In this document: piece after piece, positions 42,866 through 52,473 of the stretch
How the letters are laid out: each line of letters opens with the position of its first letter
Numbering within the stretch: position 1 is the first letter of the stretch
DNA from: Rhodanobacter ginsengisoli
Lineage (GTDB): Bacteria; Pseudomonadota; Gammaproteobacteria; Xanthomonadales; Rhodanobacteraceae
Direction of reading: 5' to 3'
Assembly: GCF_042657065.1 (NCBI RefSeq)
Contig: NZ_JBHSNF010000001.1
Coordinates: 1,674,001 to 1,738,000 of the forward strand
Length of the DNA: 64,000 nucleotides
The notes under the pieces: generated by a model
Database searches by the model: none
What the model saw: only the letters and a program-made list of their open reading frames with translations
Told to the model about the DNA's origin: nothing
Position numbers and translations under genes: made by a program

Positions 42866-43903
42866 ATGTACGACTTCCTGCGCCCGCTGCTGTTCAAGCT
42901 CGATGCCGAAACGGCTCATCGCCTCACCCTGTACGGGCTGGGCGTGGCCCAGCGCAGCGGCTTCGCCCATCTGGTCGCCCGACCACCGGCGGATCTGCCG
43001 ACCAACGTTTTCGGGATCACCTTCCCGAACCCGGTCGGCCTGGCCGCCGGGCTGGACAAGAATGCCGAGCATCTCGACGCGCTCGATGCGCTGGGCTTCG
43101 GTTTCATCGAAGTGGGCACGGTCACGCCGTTGCCGCAGCCGGGCAACGACAAGCCACGCATGTTCCGGCTGCCGCGGCACGAGGCGATCATCAACCGGCT
43201 CGGCTTCAACAACGGTGGCGTCGATGCCTTGTTGCGCAACGTGCAGGAGTCCAGCTACCACGGCGTGCTCGGCATCAACATCGGCAAGAACAAGGACACC
43301 CCGAACGAGAAGGCGGTCAACGACTACCTGACTTGCCTGCACAAGGTGTACGAGCGCGCCAGCTACATCACCGTGAACATCTCTTCGCCCAATACCCAGG
43401 GCCTGCGCGACCTGCAGCAGGAAGCCACGTTGTACAAGTTCATCTCGCTGTTGCGCGCGGCGCAGGAGCGGCTGGGCTCGCAGCAGGGCCGGCGCAAGCC
43501 GATGCTGCTGAAGATCGCACCGGACCTGACCGAGGCCGAGCTGGATGCGATCGCCGAAGTGCTGTTGCGCACCGGTATCGACGGGGTGATCTGCAGCAAC
43601 ACCACGATCGATCACTCTGCGGTTGCCGATGACCCGCGCGGTGGCGAGGTCGGCGGGCTGTCCGGCAAGCCGCTGTTCGAGCGTTCCACCGCGGTGCTGG
43701 CCGGCATGCACAAACGGCTGCAGGGACGCATCCCGCTGATCGGCGTGGGTGGCATCCTCGACGGCAGCGACGCCGCCGAGAAAATCGACGCGGGCGCGTC
43801 GCTGGTGCAGATCTATTCCGGCCTGATCTATCGGGGGCCGCAGCTGATCGAAGAGTGCGTCAACGAAATCCGGCGCCAGCGCGAGGATACCCAGGGTGGC
43901 TGA
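42866..43903 (+). CDS. pyrD: Dihydroorotate dehydrogenase (quinone), class 2
   Basis: 345 residues. Class 2 N-terminal membrane-associating helices (MYDFLRPLLFKLDAETAHRL), FPNPVGLAAGLDKNAEHLDAL, NRLGFNNGG, VNISSPNTQGLRDLQ with the class-2 catalytic Ser, and GVGGILDGSDAAEKI for FMN phosphate. It oxidises dihydroorotate to orotate and passes electrons to quinone, the fourth step of pyrimidine synthesis. Starts 2 nt after the upstream methyltransferase. Confidence 0.97.
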   Translation: MYDFLRPLLFKLDAETAHRLTLYGLGVAQRSGFAHLVARPPADLPTNVFGITFPNPVGLAAGLDKNAEHLDALDALGFGFIEVGTVTPLPQPGNDKPRMFRLPRHEAIINRLGFNNGGVDALLRNVQESSYHGVLGINIGKNKDTPNEKAVNDYLTCLHKVYERASYITVNISSPNTQGLRDLQQEATLYKFISLLRAAQERLGSQQGRRKPMLLKIAPDLTEAELDAIAEVLLRTGIDGVICSNTTIDHSAVADDPRGGEVGGLSGKPLFERSTAVLAGMHKRLQGRIPLIGVGGILDGSDAAEKIDAGASLVQIYSGLIYRGPQLIEECVNEIRRQREDTQGG

Positions 43904-43955
43904 ACCATTCGACCTGCCGACGGAGCGGACTGGCATGCCCGCGGAGCGCATTGAC

Positions 43956-44984
43956 ATGGGCGGCTATACGCTGACCGAACGGGCTTCGCTGGCCACGTTC
44001 AACACCTTGCGCGTAGCGGCACGGGCGACCTTGCTGGCCGATATCCGCGATGCCGGCAAGCTGCCCGAACTGCTCGATTTTCCCGCGGTGCGCCAGGGCC
44101 GCCTGCTGGTGCTGGGCGAGGGCAGCAACCTGCTGTTCACCGGCGACTTCGACGGTACCGTGCTGCTGATGTCCACTCGCGGCGTGCAGGTGGAAAGCGA
44201 CGGCGACAGCGAGCGCATCGCGGTGGCCGCCGGCGAGCGCTGGGACGATTTCGTGCGCTGGACGCTGGGGCAGGGCTACGCCGGCCTGGAAAACCTGATC
44301 CTGATTCCCGGTACGGTGGGCGCCGCGCCGATCCAGAACATCGGCGCCTACGGTTGCGAAGTGGCCGAGTTCATCGAGAGCGTGGAAGCCTGGGACATCC
44401 GTGAGCGGCGCGTGGTGATGCTGGACCACGCCACCTGCGCGTTTGCCTATCGCGACTCGCTGTTCAAGCGCGAGCCCGGTCGCTACATCGTCACGGCCGT
44501 GCGCTTCGTGTTGCCGCGCAGCCGCGCCTTGCGCACCGATTACGCGGGCATCGCCGAAGAGCTGCAGCGGATGGGGGTGGACAAGCCCGCGCCGTTCCAT
44601 GTCGCCGAAGCGGTGGTGCACCTGCGCACGCGCAAGCTGCCCGACCCGGCGGTGATCGGCAACGCCGGCAGCTTCTTCAAGAATCCGATCGTCGAAGCGG
44701 CGGTTGCCGAGGCACTCGTGCGCGAACATCCCGAGATGGCTTCATGGCCTCAGCCCGATGGCCGGCGCAAGCTGTCCGCCGCCTGGATGATCGAAGCCGC
44801 CGGCTTCAAGGGCGTGCGCGAAGGCGATGCCGGTATCTCCAACCGGCATGCGCTGGTCCTGGTCAATCACGGCAAGGCCACGGGACCGCAGCTGTGGGCA
44901 CTGGCGCAGCGGGTGATGCTTGGCGTGCACGAGAAGTTCGGCGTGCAACTGGAGCCGGAGCCGGTGGTGATCGGCGCCGCCTGA
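43956..44984 (+). CDS. murB: UDP-N-acetylenolpyruvoylglucosamine reductase
   Basis: 342 residues from ATG 43956 (GGAG 9 nt upstream, directly before the conserved TLTERASLATFNTLRV); GTG 43896, overlapping pyrD, would add 20 residues. FAD loop LGEGSNLLFTGDF, LILIPGTVGAAPIQNIGAYGCEV with the active-site region, AFAYRDSLFK, and the proton-donor Ser in IGNAGSFFKNP. Type I MurB, making UDP-MurNAc for peptidoglycan with NADPH. Last gene of the operon. Confidence 0.95.
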   Translation: MGGYTLTERASLATFNTLRVAARATLLADIRDAGKLPELLDFPAVRQGRLLVLGEGSNLLFTGDFDGTVLLMSTRGVQVESDGDSERIAVAAGERWDDFVRWTLGQGYAGLENLILIPGTVGAAPIQNIGAYGCEVAEFIESVEAWDIRERRVVMLDHATCAFAYRDSLFKREPGRYIVTAVRFVLPRSRALRTDYAGIAEELQRMGVDKPAPFHVAEAVVHLRTRKLPDPAVIGNAGSFFKNPIVEAAVAEALVREHPEMASWPQPDGRRKLSAAWMIEAAGFKGVREGDAGISNRHALVLVNHGKATGPQLWALAQRVMLGVHEKFGVQLEPEPVVIGAA

Positions 44985-45087
44985 TTCCGGGCGCCGTTGC
45001 GCCCGCGTTCCCCCGAGGGGAGAAGGGCGGGCCTCATACGACGCGCTGTCGTTCCATCGAGGGGCCTGTTTGCCCTTCGTGCCGCGC

Positions 45088-46455
45088 TCAGATGTCCCTT
45101 GCCAGCGACTCGGCCAGCCCCACATAGCTACCCGGTGTCAGCTCCAGCAGACGCTGCTTCGCCTCGGCCGGCAAGTCCAGCCCGCTGATGAACGCGTGCA
45201 TCGACTCCTGCGTGATCCCGTGACCCCGGGTCAGCGCCTTCAGCTGCTCATATGGCTCGGGCAGGCCGTAACGGCGCATGACGGTCTGCACCGCTTCGGC
45301 CAGCACTTCCCAACTGGCGTCGAGGTCGGCACCGATGCGCTCGGCGTTGACGTTGAGCTTGCCCAGGCCTTTCTTCAGCGACTCCAGCGCGACCAGGCCG
45401 TGGCCGAACGCGGTGCCCAGTGCGCGCAGCACGGTGGAGTCGGTGAGGTCGCGCTGCCAGCGGCTGATCGGCAGCTTTTCGGCGAAATGGCCGAGCAGGG
45501 CATTGGCCAGGCCGAAGTTGCCCTCGGCATTCTCGAAGTCGATCGGGTTGACCTTGTGCGGCATGGTCGAGGAGCCGACTTCGCCGGCCTTCAGGGTCTG
45601 CTTGAAATAGCCCAGCGAGATGTAGCCCCAGATGTCGCGCGCCAGGTCGATCAGGATGATGTTGGCGCGGCGCACGGCATCGCAGTATTCGGCGATGCCG
45701 TCGTGCGGCTCGATCTGGGTGGTCCAGGCGTTGTAGTCGAGGCCGAGGCTCTCCACGAAGCGCTGCGAGAATGCGCGCCAGTCCACTTCCGGGTAGGTGA
45801 TGACATGGGCGTTGTAGTTGCCGACCGCGCCGTTGATCTTGCCGGAGATCTCCACCGCGGCGAGCTGCCGGCGCTGGCGCTGCAGGCGTGCCACCACGTT
45901 GGCGACTTCCTTGCCCAACGTGCTGGGTGAGGCGGTCTGGCCGTGCGTGCGCGAAAGCAGCGGCAGTGCGGCGTTGGCATGCGCCAGTTCGCGCAGCTGG
46001 GCGAGTACCGCATCGAACTGCGGCAGCAGCACCTGATCGCGCGCGTCGCGCAGCATCAGCGCGTAGGACAGGTTGTTGATGTCCTCGCTGGTGCAGGCGA
46101 AATGCACGAATTCCTTCGCCTGCGCCAGGCCGGCGTCGGCGCCGATCTTTTCCTTGATGAAGTACTCGACCGCCTTCACGTCGTGGTTGGTGGTTGCCTC
46201 GATCGCCTTGATCCGTTCGCCGTCGGCCACGCTGAAGGTCTCCGCTATCGCCTTCAAGGTGGCGACCTGCGCCGGATCGAACGGCGGCAGCTCGGCGATG
46301 TTCGGATCGGCAGCCAGCGCCAGCAGCCACTCGATCTCCACCCGCACGCGCCGGTGCATCAGGCCGAATTCGCTGAAGATCGGGCGCAGCGTTTCGACCT
46401 TGCCGGCGTAGCGGCCGTCCAGTGGCGACAGGGCGGTGAGGGCGTGAGAGGACAT
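45088..46455 (-). CDS. purB: Adenylosuccinate lyase
   Basis: 455 residues. Opening ALTALSPLDGRYAGK is typical of the long proteobacterial PurB. Catalytic elements: TSEDINNLSYALML, LLSRTHGQTASPSTLGKE and the fumarase/lyase signature GSSTMPHKVNPIDFENAEGN (about residue 297). It acts twice in purine synthesis (SAICAR and adenylosuccinate cleavage). CCGGAAA lies before the ATG. Divergent from fumC with about 160 nt between the starts. Confidence 0.97.
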   Translation of the reverse strand: MSSHALTALSPLDGRYAGKVETLRPIFSEFGLMHRRVRVEIEWLLALAADPNIAELPPFDPAQVATLKAIAETFSVADGERIKAIEATTNHDVKAVEYFIKEKIGADAGLAQAKEFVHFACTSEDINNLSYALMLRDARDQVLLPQFDAVLAQLRELAHANAALPLLSRTHGQTASPSTLGKEVANVVARLQRQRRQLAAVEISGKINGAVGNYNAHVITYPEVDWRAFSQRFVESLGLDYNAWTTQIEPHDGIAEYCDAVRRANIILIDLARDIWGYISLGYFKQTLKAGEVGSSTMPHKVNPIDFENAEGNFGLANALLGHFAEKLPISRWQRDLTDSTVLRALGTAFGHGLVALESLKKGLGKLNVNAERIGADLDASWEVLAEAVQTVMRRYGLPEPYEQLKALTRGHGITQESMHAFISGLDLPAEAKQRLLELTPGSYVGLAESLARDI

Positions 46456-46613
46456 CGACGGTTTCCGGTGGGTCAGGGAAACGCGCATTCTACAGCCTGC
46501 GCCGCGCGGCCCGAACCCGCCGAGGCGATGACGGTCCCTTGATTTGCGGCGAATCACGCCTATCGTGAAGAAGATGGCCATCGGCAAACCCCTCCGCCTC
46601 CCCAGGACAGCGC

Positions 46614-48002
<1,389 letters not shown>

Positions 48003-48027
48003 CCGACCTCGCCCGTGTCGATGCCCA

Positions 48028-48615
48028 TCATGGCTGAGGGCCGTCGTCGGCGGCCCGGGTCACCACGCGGTCGTGCTTGTGGCAATCCTCGCCATCATCG
48101 GCGGCGAGGATGCCGGCATAGGGCTTGAACGCGGGCAGCTGGACCGCCAGCGCATCCTGGGCCGTCTTGATCTGGACGATATCCAGGCAGATGTTGTTCG
48201 CCTGTTCCTCGACCTGTTTCGCCTTGGCGTCGACGTGCTTGTCGATCTGGTTGCTGTCGCCGCTGGCGATGCTGGCCACCACGCCCTGGATTGCCGCACC
48301 CGCCACGGCCGCACCGGCCTTGCCGGTGGCAATGCCGTGCTCGCGCACGGCGAGCGCAGACTGGGCATAGCGCTTGAGCAACGCCTGTTGTGCCGGGGTG
48401 GTGGCGACAGGTTTCCCGTCGATGCTCAACTCGCCATCGGCGGAGATCACCGCGTTGGGGGCGCCGTTGACATGCAGGATGGCGACCCCGTGCTTGACCC
48501 GAATGCCGCCATTGGCAATCGAGGTGCCGCCGAAATCGCTCATGTCCGAACCGTTGCCGCAGCCGGCCAGCAGTCCGGTGGCGAGCAGGGCGAAGAACAA
48601 GTGACGTGGTGACAT
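48028..48615 (-). CDS. DUF2884 (YggN-like) lipoprotein
   Basis: 195 residues. Lipobox LLAGC (Cys19), preceded by CGGAGAG at 6-7 nt from the ATG. Internal HGVAILHVNGAPNAVISADGELSIDGKPVA is the conserved DUF2884 block, and ALAVREHGIATGKAGAAVAGAAIQGVV follows. Predicted outer-membrane or periplasmic lipoprotein of unknown function. It lies 115 nt downstream of the ABC permease gene, the last position of the GntR-controlled operon. Confidence 0.82.
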   Translation of the reverse strand: MSPRHLFFALLATGLLAGCGNGSDMSDFGGTSIANGGIRVKHGVAILHVNGAPNAVISADGELSIDGKPVATTPAQQALLKRYAQSALAVREHGIATGKAGAAVAGAAIQGVVASIASGDSNQIDKHVDAKAKQVEEQANNICLDIVQIKTAQDALAVQLPAFKPYAGILAADDGEDCHKHDRVVTRAADDGPQP

Positions 48616-48730
48616 GGAAACTCTCCGGTGCAGGCTTGCGTTAAAGGTTTTGGTGAGCGTCGATGAAGCGACTGGGAACTCGCCGTTCAATGAAAGCGGA
48701 TGGGCCGAGGCGACCCATCCGTGGCATCAC

Positions 48731-49687
48731 TCAGCTGTCATCGCGCCAGCGGCGGAACCAGATGGCGCCGACGAGCAAGGCGGCTCCCGCCACCACGCCG
48801 ATCCACAGGTTGGGCGAACCCAGCAGCTGGTAGGTCGAGCCCAGGTCCAGCGCGTTCAGGCCATCGATGTTGGAGACATGGTGCGGCATGCCGCCGAACA
48901 GGCTGCCGGTGCCGGGAAATACGCTGAGCAGGCTGCGTTGCACGACGTTGCGCCAGAACCAGGTGGTCGGCAGGTTGAACAGGCCCATGATGCCGAACCA
49001 GCTGATCAGCAGGCCCGTGGCGACCGGCAAGGCCACTGCCCACAGGAAGGGCTTGTTGCGTGCCCAGGCCGAGCAGAGCAGCAGCCAGCCGACGGAGGGC
49101 AGCGCCCACAACACATAAAGCGGGATGTAGCCGATCAGGTTGAACATCACCTTGAACGGATGCGCCAGCACCAGCAACTGCCACACGTTGATGCCATGGA
49201 AGGACAGGGTGACCGCCACGATCAGCAACTGCAGCATGCCCACGACGATGCCCGCGATGACGGCGATGACCGGGGCCAGCACGGTGGCACTGACCACCTT
49301 GGACAGCACGGTGCTGGCATCGGAGATCGGCAGCGACTTCCAGAACAGGATGCTGCGGTCGCGACGGTCGTCGTACAGTGCGCCGATGCAGTAGAAGAAC
49401 ACCACGAAACCCAGCACAACGATCAGCAGACCCATCGCCGAGTACATCGCGACATCCAGCGCCAGGCCGACCTTGCTCATGTCACCGGCGTCCATCTGGG
49501 CGATGACCTGCTTCAGCCCGCCGCTGGCACCGATGCTGATGCCGTGGCTGGCACCGAGCACCTCGGCGGTGATGATGCCCATGATGTTCAGCAGCAGAAA
49601 GACGCCGCCGGTGATGATCGGGGCCCAGAAGAAGCCGCCCCGGTGCTCCCAGAACTCGCGTTTCACGAGCCAGTAGAAGGTTTTCAT
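48731..49687 (-). CDS. ABC transporter permease (ABC-2 type)
   Basis: 318 residues with six hydrophobic segments. The N-terminus KTFYWLVKREFWEHRGGFFWAP is the cytoplasmic elbow typical of ABC-2 permeases, followed by a long extracytoplasmic loop and YDDRRDRSILFWKSLPISD between helices 2 and 3. It pairs with the ATPase gene, which it overlaps by 4 nt (ATGA). The substrate is unknown; YtrA-linked ABC systems respond to cell-wall-active peptides in Bacillus. Confidence 0.93.
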   Translation of the reverse strand: MKTFYWLVKREFWEHRGGFFWAPIITGGVFLLLNIMGIITAEVLGASHGISIGASGGLKQVIAQMDAGDMSKVGLALDVAMYSAMGLLIVVLGFVVFFYCIGALYDDRRDRSILFWKSLPISDASTVLSKVVSATVLAPVIAVIAGIVVGMLQLLIVAVTLSFHGINVWQLLVLAHPFKVMFNLIGYIPLYVLWALPSVGWLLLCSAWARNKPFLWAVALPVATGLLISWFGIMGLFNLPTTWFWRNVVQRSLLSVFPGTGSLFGGMPHHVSNIDGLNALDLGSTYQLLGSPNLWIGVVAGAALLVGAIWFRRWRDDS

Positions 49688-50541
49688 GCGTAGGTTCCCT
49701 TCATGGTGGCGACGAACAGGTCGCTGATGGATGGTCGGCGGATCTCGCCCAGTTGTTCCAGTACATCGCGGCCCACGCCGTCGAACAGGAAAATGCTCTT
49801 GCCGAACACCTGGCGCTCGTCCAGTGGTTTCAGCTGGCGCGCGGTGTCGGCCTTGTCGGCGTTGACCATCACCTCGATGAAGCGCTCGCCGACCGCATCC
49901 ATGTCCGCATCCAGCACGATCCGGCCGTCGCGGATGAACATCAGGTCGGTGAGGATGTGCTCGACTTCCTCGACCTGGTGCGTGGTCACGATGATCGTCT
50001 TGTTCTCGTCGAAGTAGTCCTCCAGCAGGTTCTGGTAGAACTGCTTGCGATAGAGGATGTCCAGGCCCAGCGTCGGCTCGTCCAGGATCAGCAGCTTGGC
50101 GTCGATCGCCATCACCAGGGCCAGGTGCAGTTGCACGATCATGCCCTTGGACATCTGCCTGACGCGCTGGCCTGCCTGCAGCTTGGTGCGGGCCAGGAAC
50201 GCCTCGCACTTGCTGCGATCGAAGCGCGGGTGGACGTGGGCGACGAAGTCGACGACCTCCGAGACGCGGATCCAGCGCGGCAGCACCGCCACATCGGCAA
50301 TGAAGCACACCTCGCCCATCAGCTTGTCACGCTGCTTGCGCGGGTCGAAGCCCAGCACATTCAGTTCACCGGTGAAGTCGGTGAGGCCGAGGACGGCCTT
50401 CAGCGCGGTGGTCTTGCCGGCCCCGTTGGGGCCGATCAGGCCGACGATGCGCCCGGCGGGGATCTGGAAGCTGACATTGTCCAGGGCCACCGACGAGTTG
50501 TAACTCTTGCTCAGGCCACTGGCCGTGATCACCGCGCTCAT
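49684..50541 (-). CDS. ABC transporter ATP-binding protein
   Basis: 285 residues. Walker A GPNGAGKTT, signature-like VRQMSKGMIVQLHLAL (LSGGQ degenerate to MSKGM), Walker B LLILDEPTLGLD and switch His in VTTHQVEEV. The degenerate signature is common in YtrB-like ATPases. Overlaps both neighbours by 4 nt, so the regulator-ATPase-permease trio is one translation-coupled unit. Confidence 0.95.
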   Translation of the reverse strand: MSAVITASGLSKSYNSSVALDNVSFQIPAGRIVGLIGPNGAGKTTALKAVLGLTDFTGELNVLGFDPRKQRDKLMGEVCFIADVAVLPRWIRVSEVVDFVAHVHPRFDRSKCEAFLARTKLQAGQRVRQMSKGMIVQLHLALVMAIDAKLLILDEPTLGLDILYRKQFYQNLLEDYFDENKTIIVTTHQVEEVEHILTDLMFIRDGRIVLDADMDAVGERFIEVMVNADKADTARQLKPLDERQVFGKSIFLFDGVGRDVLEQLGEIRRPSISDLFVATMKGTYA

Positions 50542-50927
50542 GACTGCTCCTCCTGGTTGGCCTGATCCTTCTCGGCGCTGGCTTCGCGCAACAGCGTCTT
50601 GAGATCCAGCCCCAGCCGCTGCAGTCGTGCAAACAGCATCGGCCATTCCTCGCGCAGGAACCGCTCGCGTTCCGATTTCAGCAGCGCCGCGCGGGCGCCC
50701 TCGATGACGAACATGCCTAAACCCCTCCTTTTTTCAACCAGTTGTTCGTCGACCAGTTCCTGATACGCCTTCGACACGGTCAGCGGGTTGATCTGATAGT
50801 CCGCTGCCACCTGGCGCACCGACGGCAGCGGGTCGCCCTCATTCAAGGCGCCGTCCAGGATCATCGCCACCACGCGCTGCTGCAGTTGGCGATAGATCGG
50901 GACGCTGTCGTTCCAGGTGATGGTCAT
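50538..50927 (-). CDS. GntR family regulator, YtrA subfamily
   Basis: 129 residues. A winged-helix domain (IYRQLQQRVVAMILDGALNEGDPLPSVRQ, INPLTVSKAYQELVDEQLVEKRRGLGMFV) with only a short helical tail, the hallmark of the YtrA subfamily that lacks a full effector domain. It should repress its own operon by binding a palindrome near the promoter; a candidate lies 0.4 kb upstream. ATGA overlap with the ATPase. Confidence 0.94.
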   Translation of the reverse strand: MTITWNDSVPIYRQLQQRVVAMILDGALNEGDPLPSVRQVAADYQINPLTVSKAYQELVDEQLVEKRRGLGMFVIEGARAALLKSERERFLREEWPMLFARLQRLGLDLKTLLREASAEKDQANQEEQS

Positions 50928-50932
50928 ATGGT

Positions 50933-51274
50933 TTATTCCTTGGTGATACGGCCAAACTTTTTGCCAAACGAATAGTAGGGCATGACCAATTGCGACCCGA
51001 GCAGACTGAACTGCTGCATGTCGCTGCCACCCTCACCGCGGGACAGCGATGGCGTCGTGGCGAAGCTGACCGTGCCCATGTCGCTCATCAACGCGGCAGC
51101 GCGCAGTTCGGCGGCGCCGGGATGGACGGTGACAGGAGCCAGATCGGTGATCGTGGCGGTGTGGTTGCCGGTGGCGGCCGGCTGCTGCGGCGCCACGTTG
51201 TAGTTCACGGCACTCAGGCTGGCGAACGTGAACAGGACAGCGGCGAAGCTGGAGATCAGGTTTTGCGCTTTCAT
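50933..51274 (-). CDS. Small exported protein, first gene of the GntR/ABC operon
   Basis: 113 residues. MKAQNLISSFAAVLFTFASLSAVNYNV is a signal peptide; the rest is soluble, with LAPVTVHPGAAELRAAALM and a C-terminal MPYYSFGKKFGRITKE. It ends 5 nt before the regulator start. I do not recognise a named family. It may be the substrate, sensor or accessory of the transporter; this is inferred from operon order only. Confidence 0.75.
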   Translation of the reverse strand: MKAQNLISSFAAVLFTFASLSAVNYNVAPQQPAATGNHTATITDLAPVTVHPGAAELRAAALMSDMGTVSFATTPSLSRGEGGSDMQQFSLLGSQLVMPYYSFGKKFGRITKE

Positions 51275-51311
51275 GACGGGCCTCCTTGGTGAGCTCGTTG
51301 GGTGGTGTTGT

Positions 51312-51344
51312 GGTGAACTATAACACCGAGTTTCAGGTCGTCAA
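51312..51344 (-). promoter_or_regulatory. Promoter with overlapping palindromic operator for the GntR/ABC operon
   Basis: Read leftwards: -35 TTGACG (51339-51344), 16-nt spacer, -10 TATAGT (51317-51322). The palindrome GGTGttatagttCACC (51312-51327) covers the -10, and a wider GGTGTT/AACACC pair spans 51304-51327. The position fits repression by the YtrA-type regulator encoded in the same operon. The start of the first gene is about 40 nt downstream. Confidence 0.7.
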
Positions 51345-51550
51345 TAGGCAGAATGCCAATTCGCAACATGACTGATGGCCTATGCGCGGTTTTCCCGGCG
51401 GGGCAGCGTGCGCGCGGGCAGGCGCGCCGGTCGGAACAGGCTTGCGCCTGGGCTGGAGGCTGCCCGCAAGCAACCTCGGCCGTCGTTGCTGACAAGCGTT
51501 ACTCGCCGGTGGCGCGGGCTACCGGGGATGATCCCGACGTCACCATCAGC
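51345..51550. other. Intergenic stretch without a recognisable gene
   Basis: This lies upstream of the GntR-operon promoter and downstream of the T-run terminator at 51551-51574. No frame with a ribosome site or family resemblance was found. Confidence 0.45.
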
Positions 51551-51574
51551 AAAAAGCCCACCGCGGAGGTGGGC
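51551..51574 (-). terminator. Intrinsic terminator reading leftwards
   Basis: GCCCACC, loop TCCGC, GGTGGGC, then TTTTT. It lies more than 200 nt after azoR, beyond another hairpin, so it may end a separate short transcript instead of the azoR mRNA. Confidence 0.85.
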
Positions 51575-51723
51575 CTCTTGTCGGGGGATGCTCCGCACTC
51601 ACTCTTGGGCGGGGCAGGTCTGTGTCTGTCGCCAACCCGGTCGACGGCGCGAGTCCTCACGTGTGTCGGCAAGCCCGCCGGTGTGCCACCGGCCACCGTG
51701 GCGCAGCCCCTGCAGAAACGCGA

Positions 51724-51748
51724 ACGCCCTCCCGGGGCGGGAGGGCGT
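51724..51748. terminator. Hairpin after azoR
   Basis: ACGCCCTCCC and GGGAGGGCGT form a perfect 10-bp stem with a 5-nt loop, 28 nt past the azoR stop. Only scattered T residues follow leftwards (TTCGCGTTTC), so termination efficiency is uncertain. Confidence 0.65.
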
Positions 51749-51776
51749 CGATCGGTATCAGGATGACCCGGGACGA

Positions 51777-52361
51777 TCAGGCGGCCTTGGCCACCAGCGT
51801 ACCGATGCTGTCACGCGCCGACTGGATCGCCGCGGCCTTCTGCTCGTCGCCGAAAGCCACGCCTTCGGCGCGCACGAACTCGACGTCGCCGATGCCGATG
51901 AAGCCGAACGCGGCACGCAGGTAGGGCTCCTGGAAGTCCATCGCGGCGGCGGCGGTGTCCTTGCCGTACAGGCCGCCACGGCTGGAGGCGATGATGACGC
52001 GCTTGCCGCCGGCCAGGCCTTCGGGGCCGTTCGCGGTGTACTGGAAGGTCTTGCCGGCCACCAGGATGCGGTCGATCCAGGCTTTCAGCGAGCTGGTCAC
52101 GCCGAAGTTGTACATCGGGGCGCCGATCACCACGATATCGGCGGCCAGGAACTCGTCCATCACCTCGTTGCCCACGATGGCGACCGGGTCGCTGGCGTCG
52201 CTGACCGGCGTCCAGTGGGGCAGCGGCTGGCCGGCGAGATCGCGATAGCTGATTTCGACATCGGGCGTCTGAAGCTTGAGCTCGGCTACGATGTCGGCCG
52301 TGAGCTGGCGCGAAACCGAGTAACCGCCGAGTGCGCTGGAATCGATATGCAACAGTTTCAT
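51777..52361 (-). CDS. azoR: FMN-dependent NADH-azoreductase
   Basis: 194 residues of the flavodoxin-like AzoR family: KLLHIDSSALGGYSVSRQLT, PMYNFGVTSSLKAWIDRI and ASSRGGLYG. It reduces quinones and azo compounds with NADH and protects against thiol/quinone stress. CAGGAAC lies 8 nt before the ATG. Divergent from a LysR gene over a 112-bp region with several symmetric elements, so that regulator very likely controls it. Confidence 0.95.
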   Translation of the reverse strand: MKLLHIDSSALGGYSVSRQLTADIVAELKLQTPDVEISYRDLAGQPLPHWTPVSDASDPVAIVGNEVMDEFLAADIVVIGAPMYNFGVTSSLKAWIDRILVAGKTFQYTANGPEGLAGGKRVIIASSRGGLYGKDTAAAAMDFQEPYLRAAFGFIGIGDVEFVRAEGVAFGDEQKAAAIQSARDSIGTLVAKAA

Positions 52362-52413
52362 GATGAGGTTCCTGGTCGAGCCGGTTGATCGGCGATGCAA
52401 ACAGGATATATTC

Positions 52414-52473
52414 GAAACAATCTGCCGATAAGACGGCAGTAAACGGACTTATCGTTCCACTTTGGAAACAATC
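52414..52473. promoter_or_regulatory. Candidate LysR binding region between azoR and the LysR gene
   Basis: CGATAAG (52426-52432) and CTTATCG (52448-52454) form an inverted pair with a 15-nt spacer. A second, nested palindrome is TGCCG-N6-CGGCA (52423-52438). GAAACAATC occurs twice (52414-52422 and 52465-52473, just before the LysR start). The position and symmetry suit a LysR-type activator acting on both divergent promoters. Confidence 0.5.
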
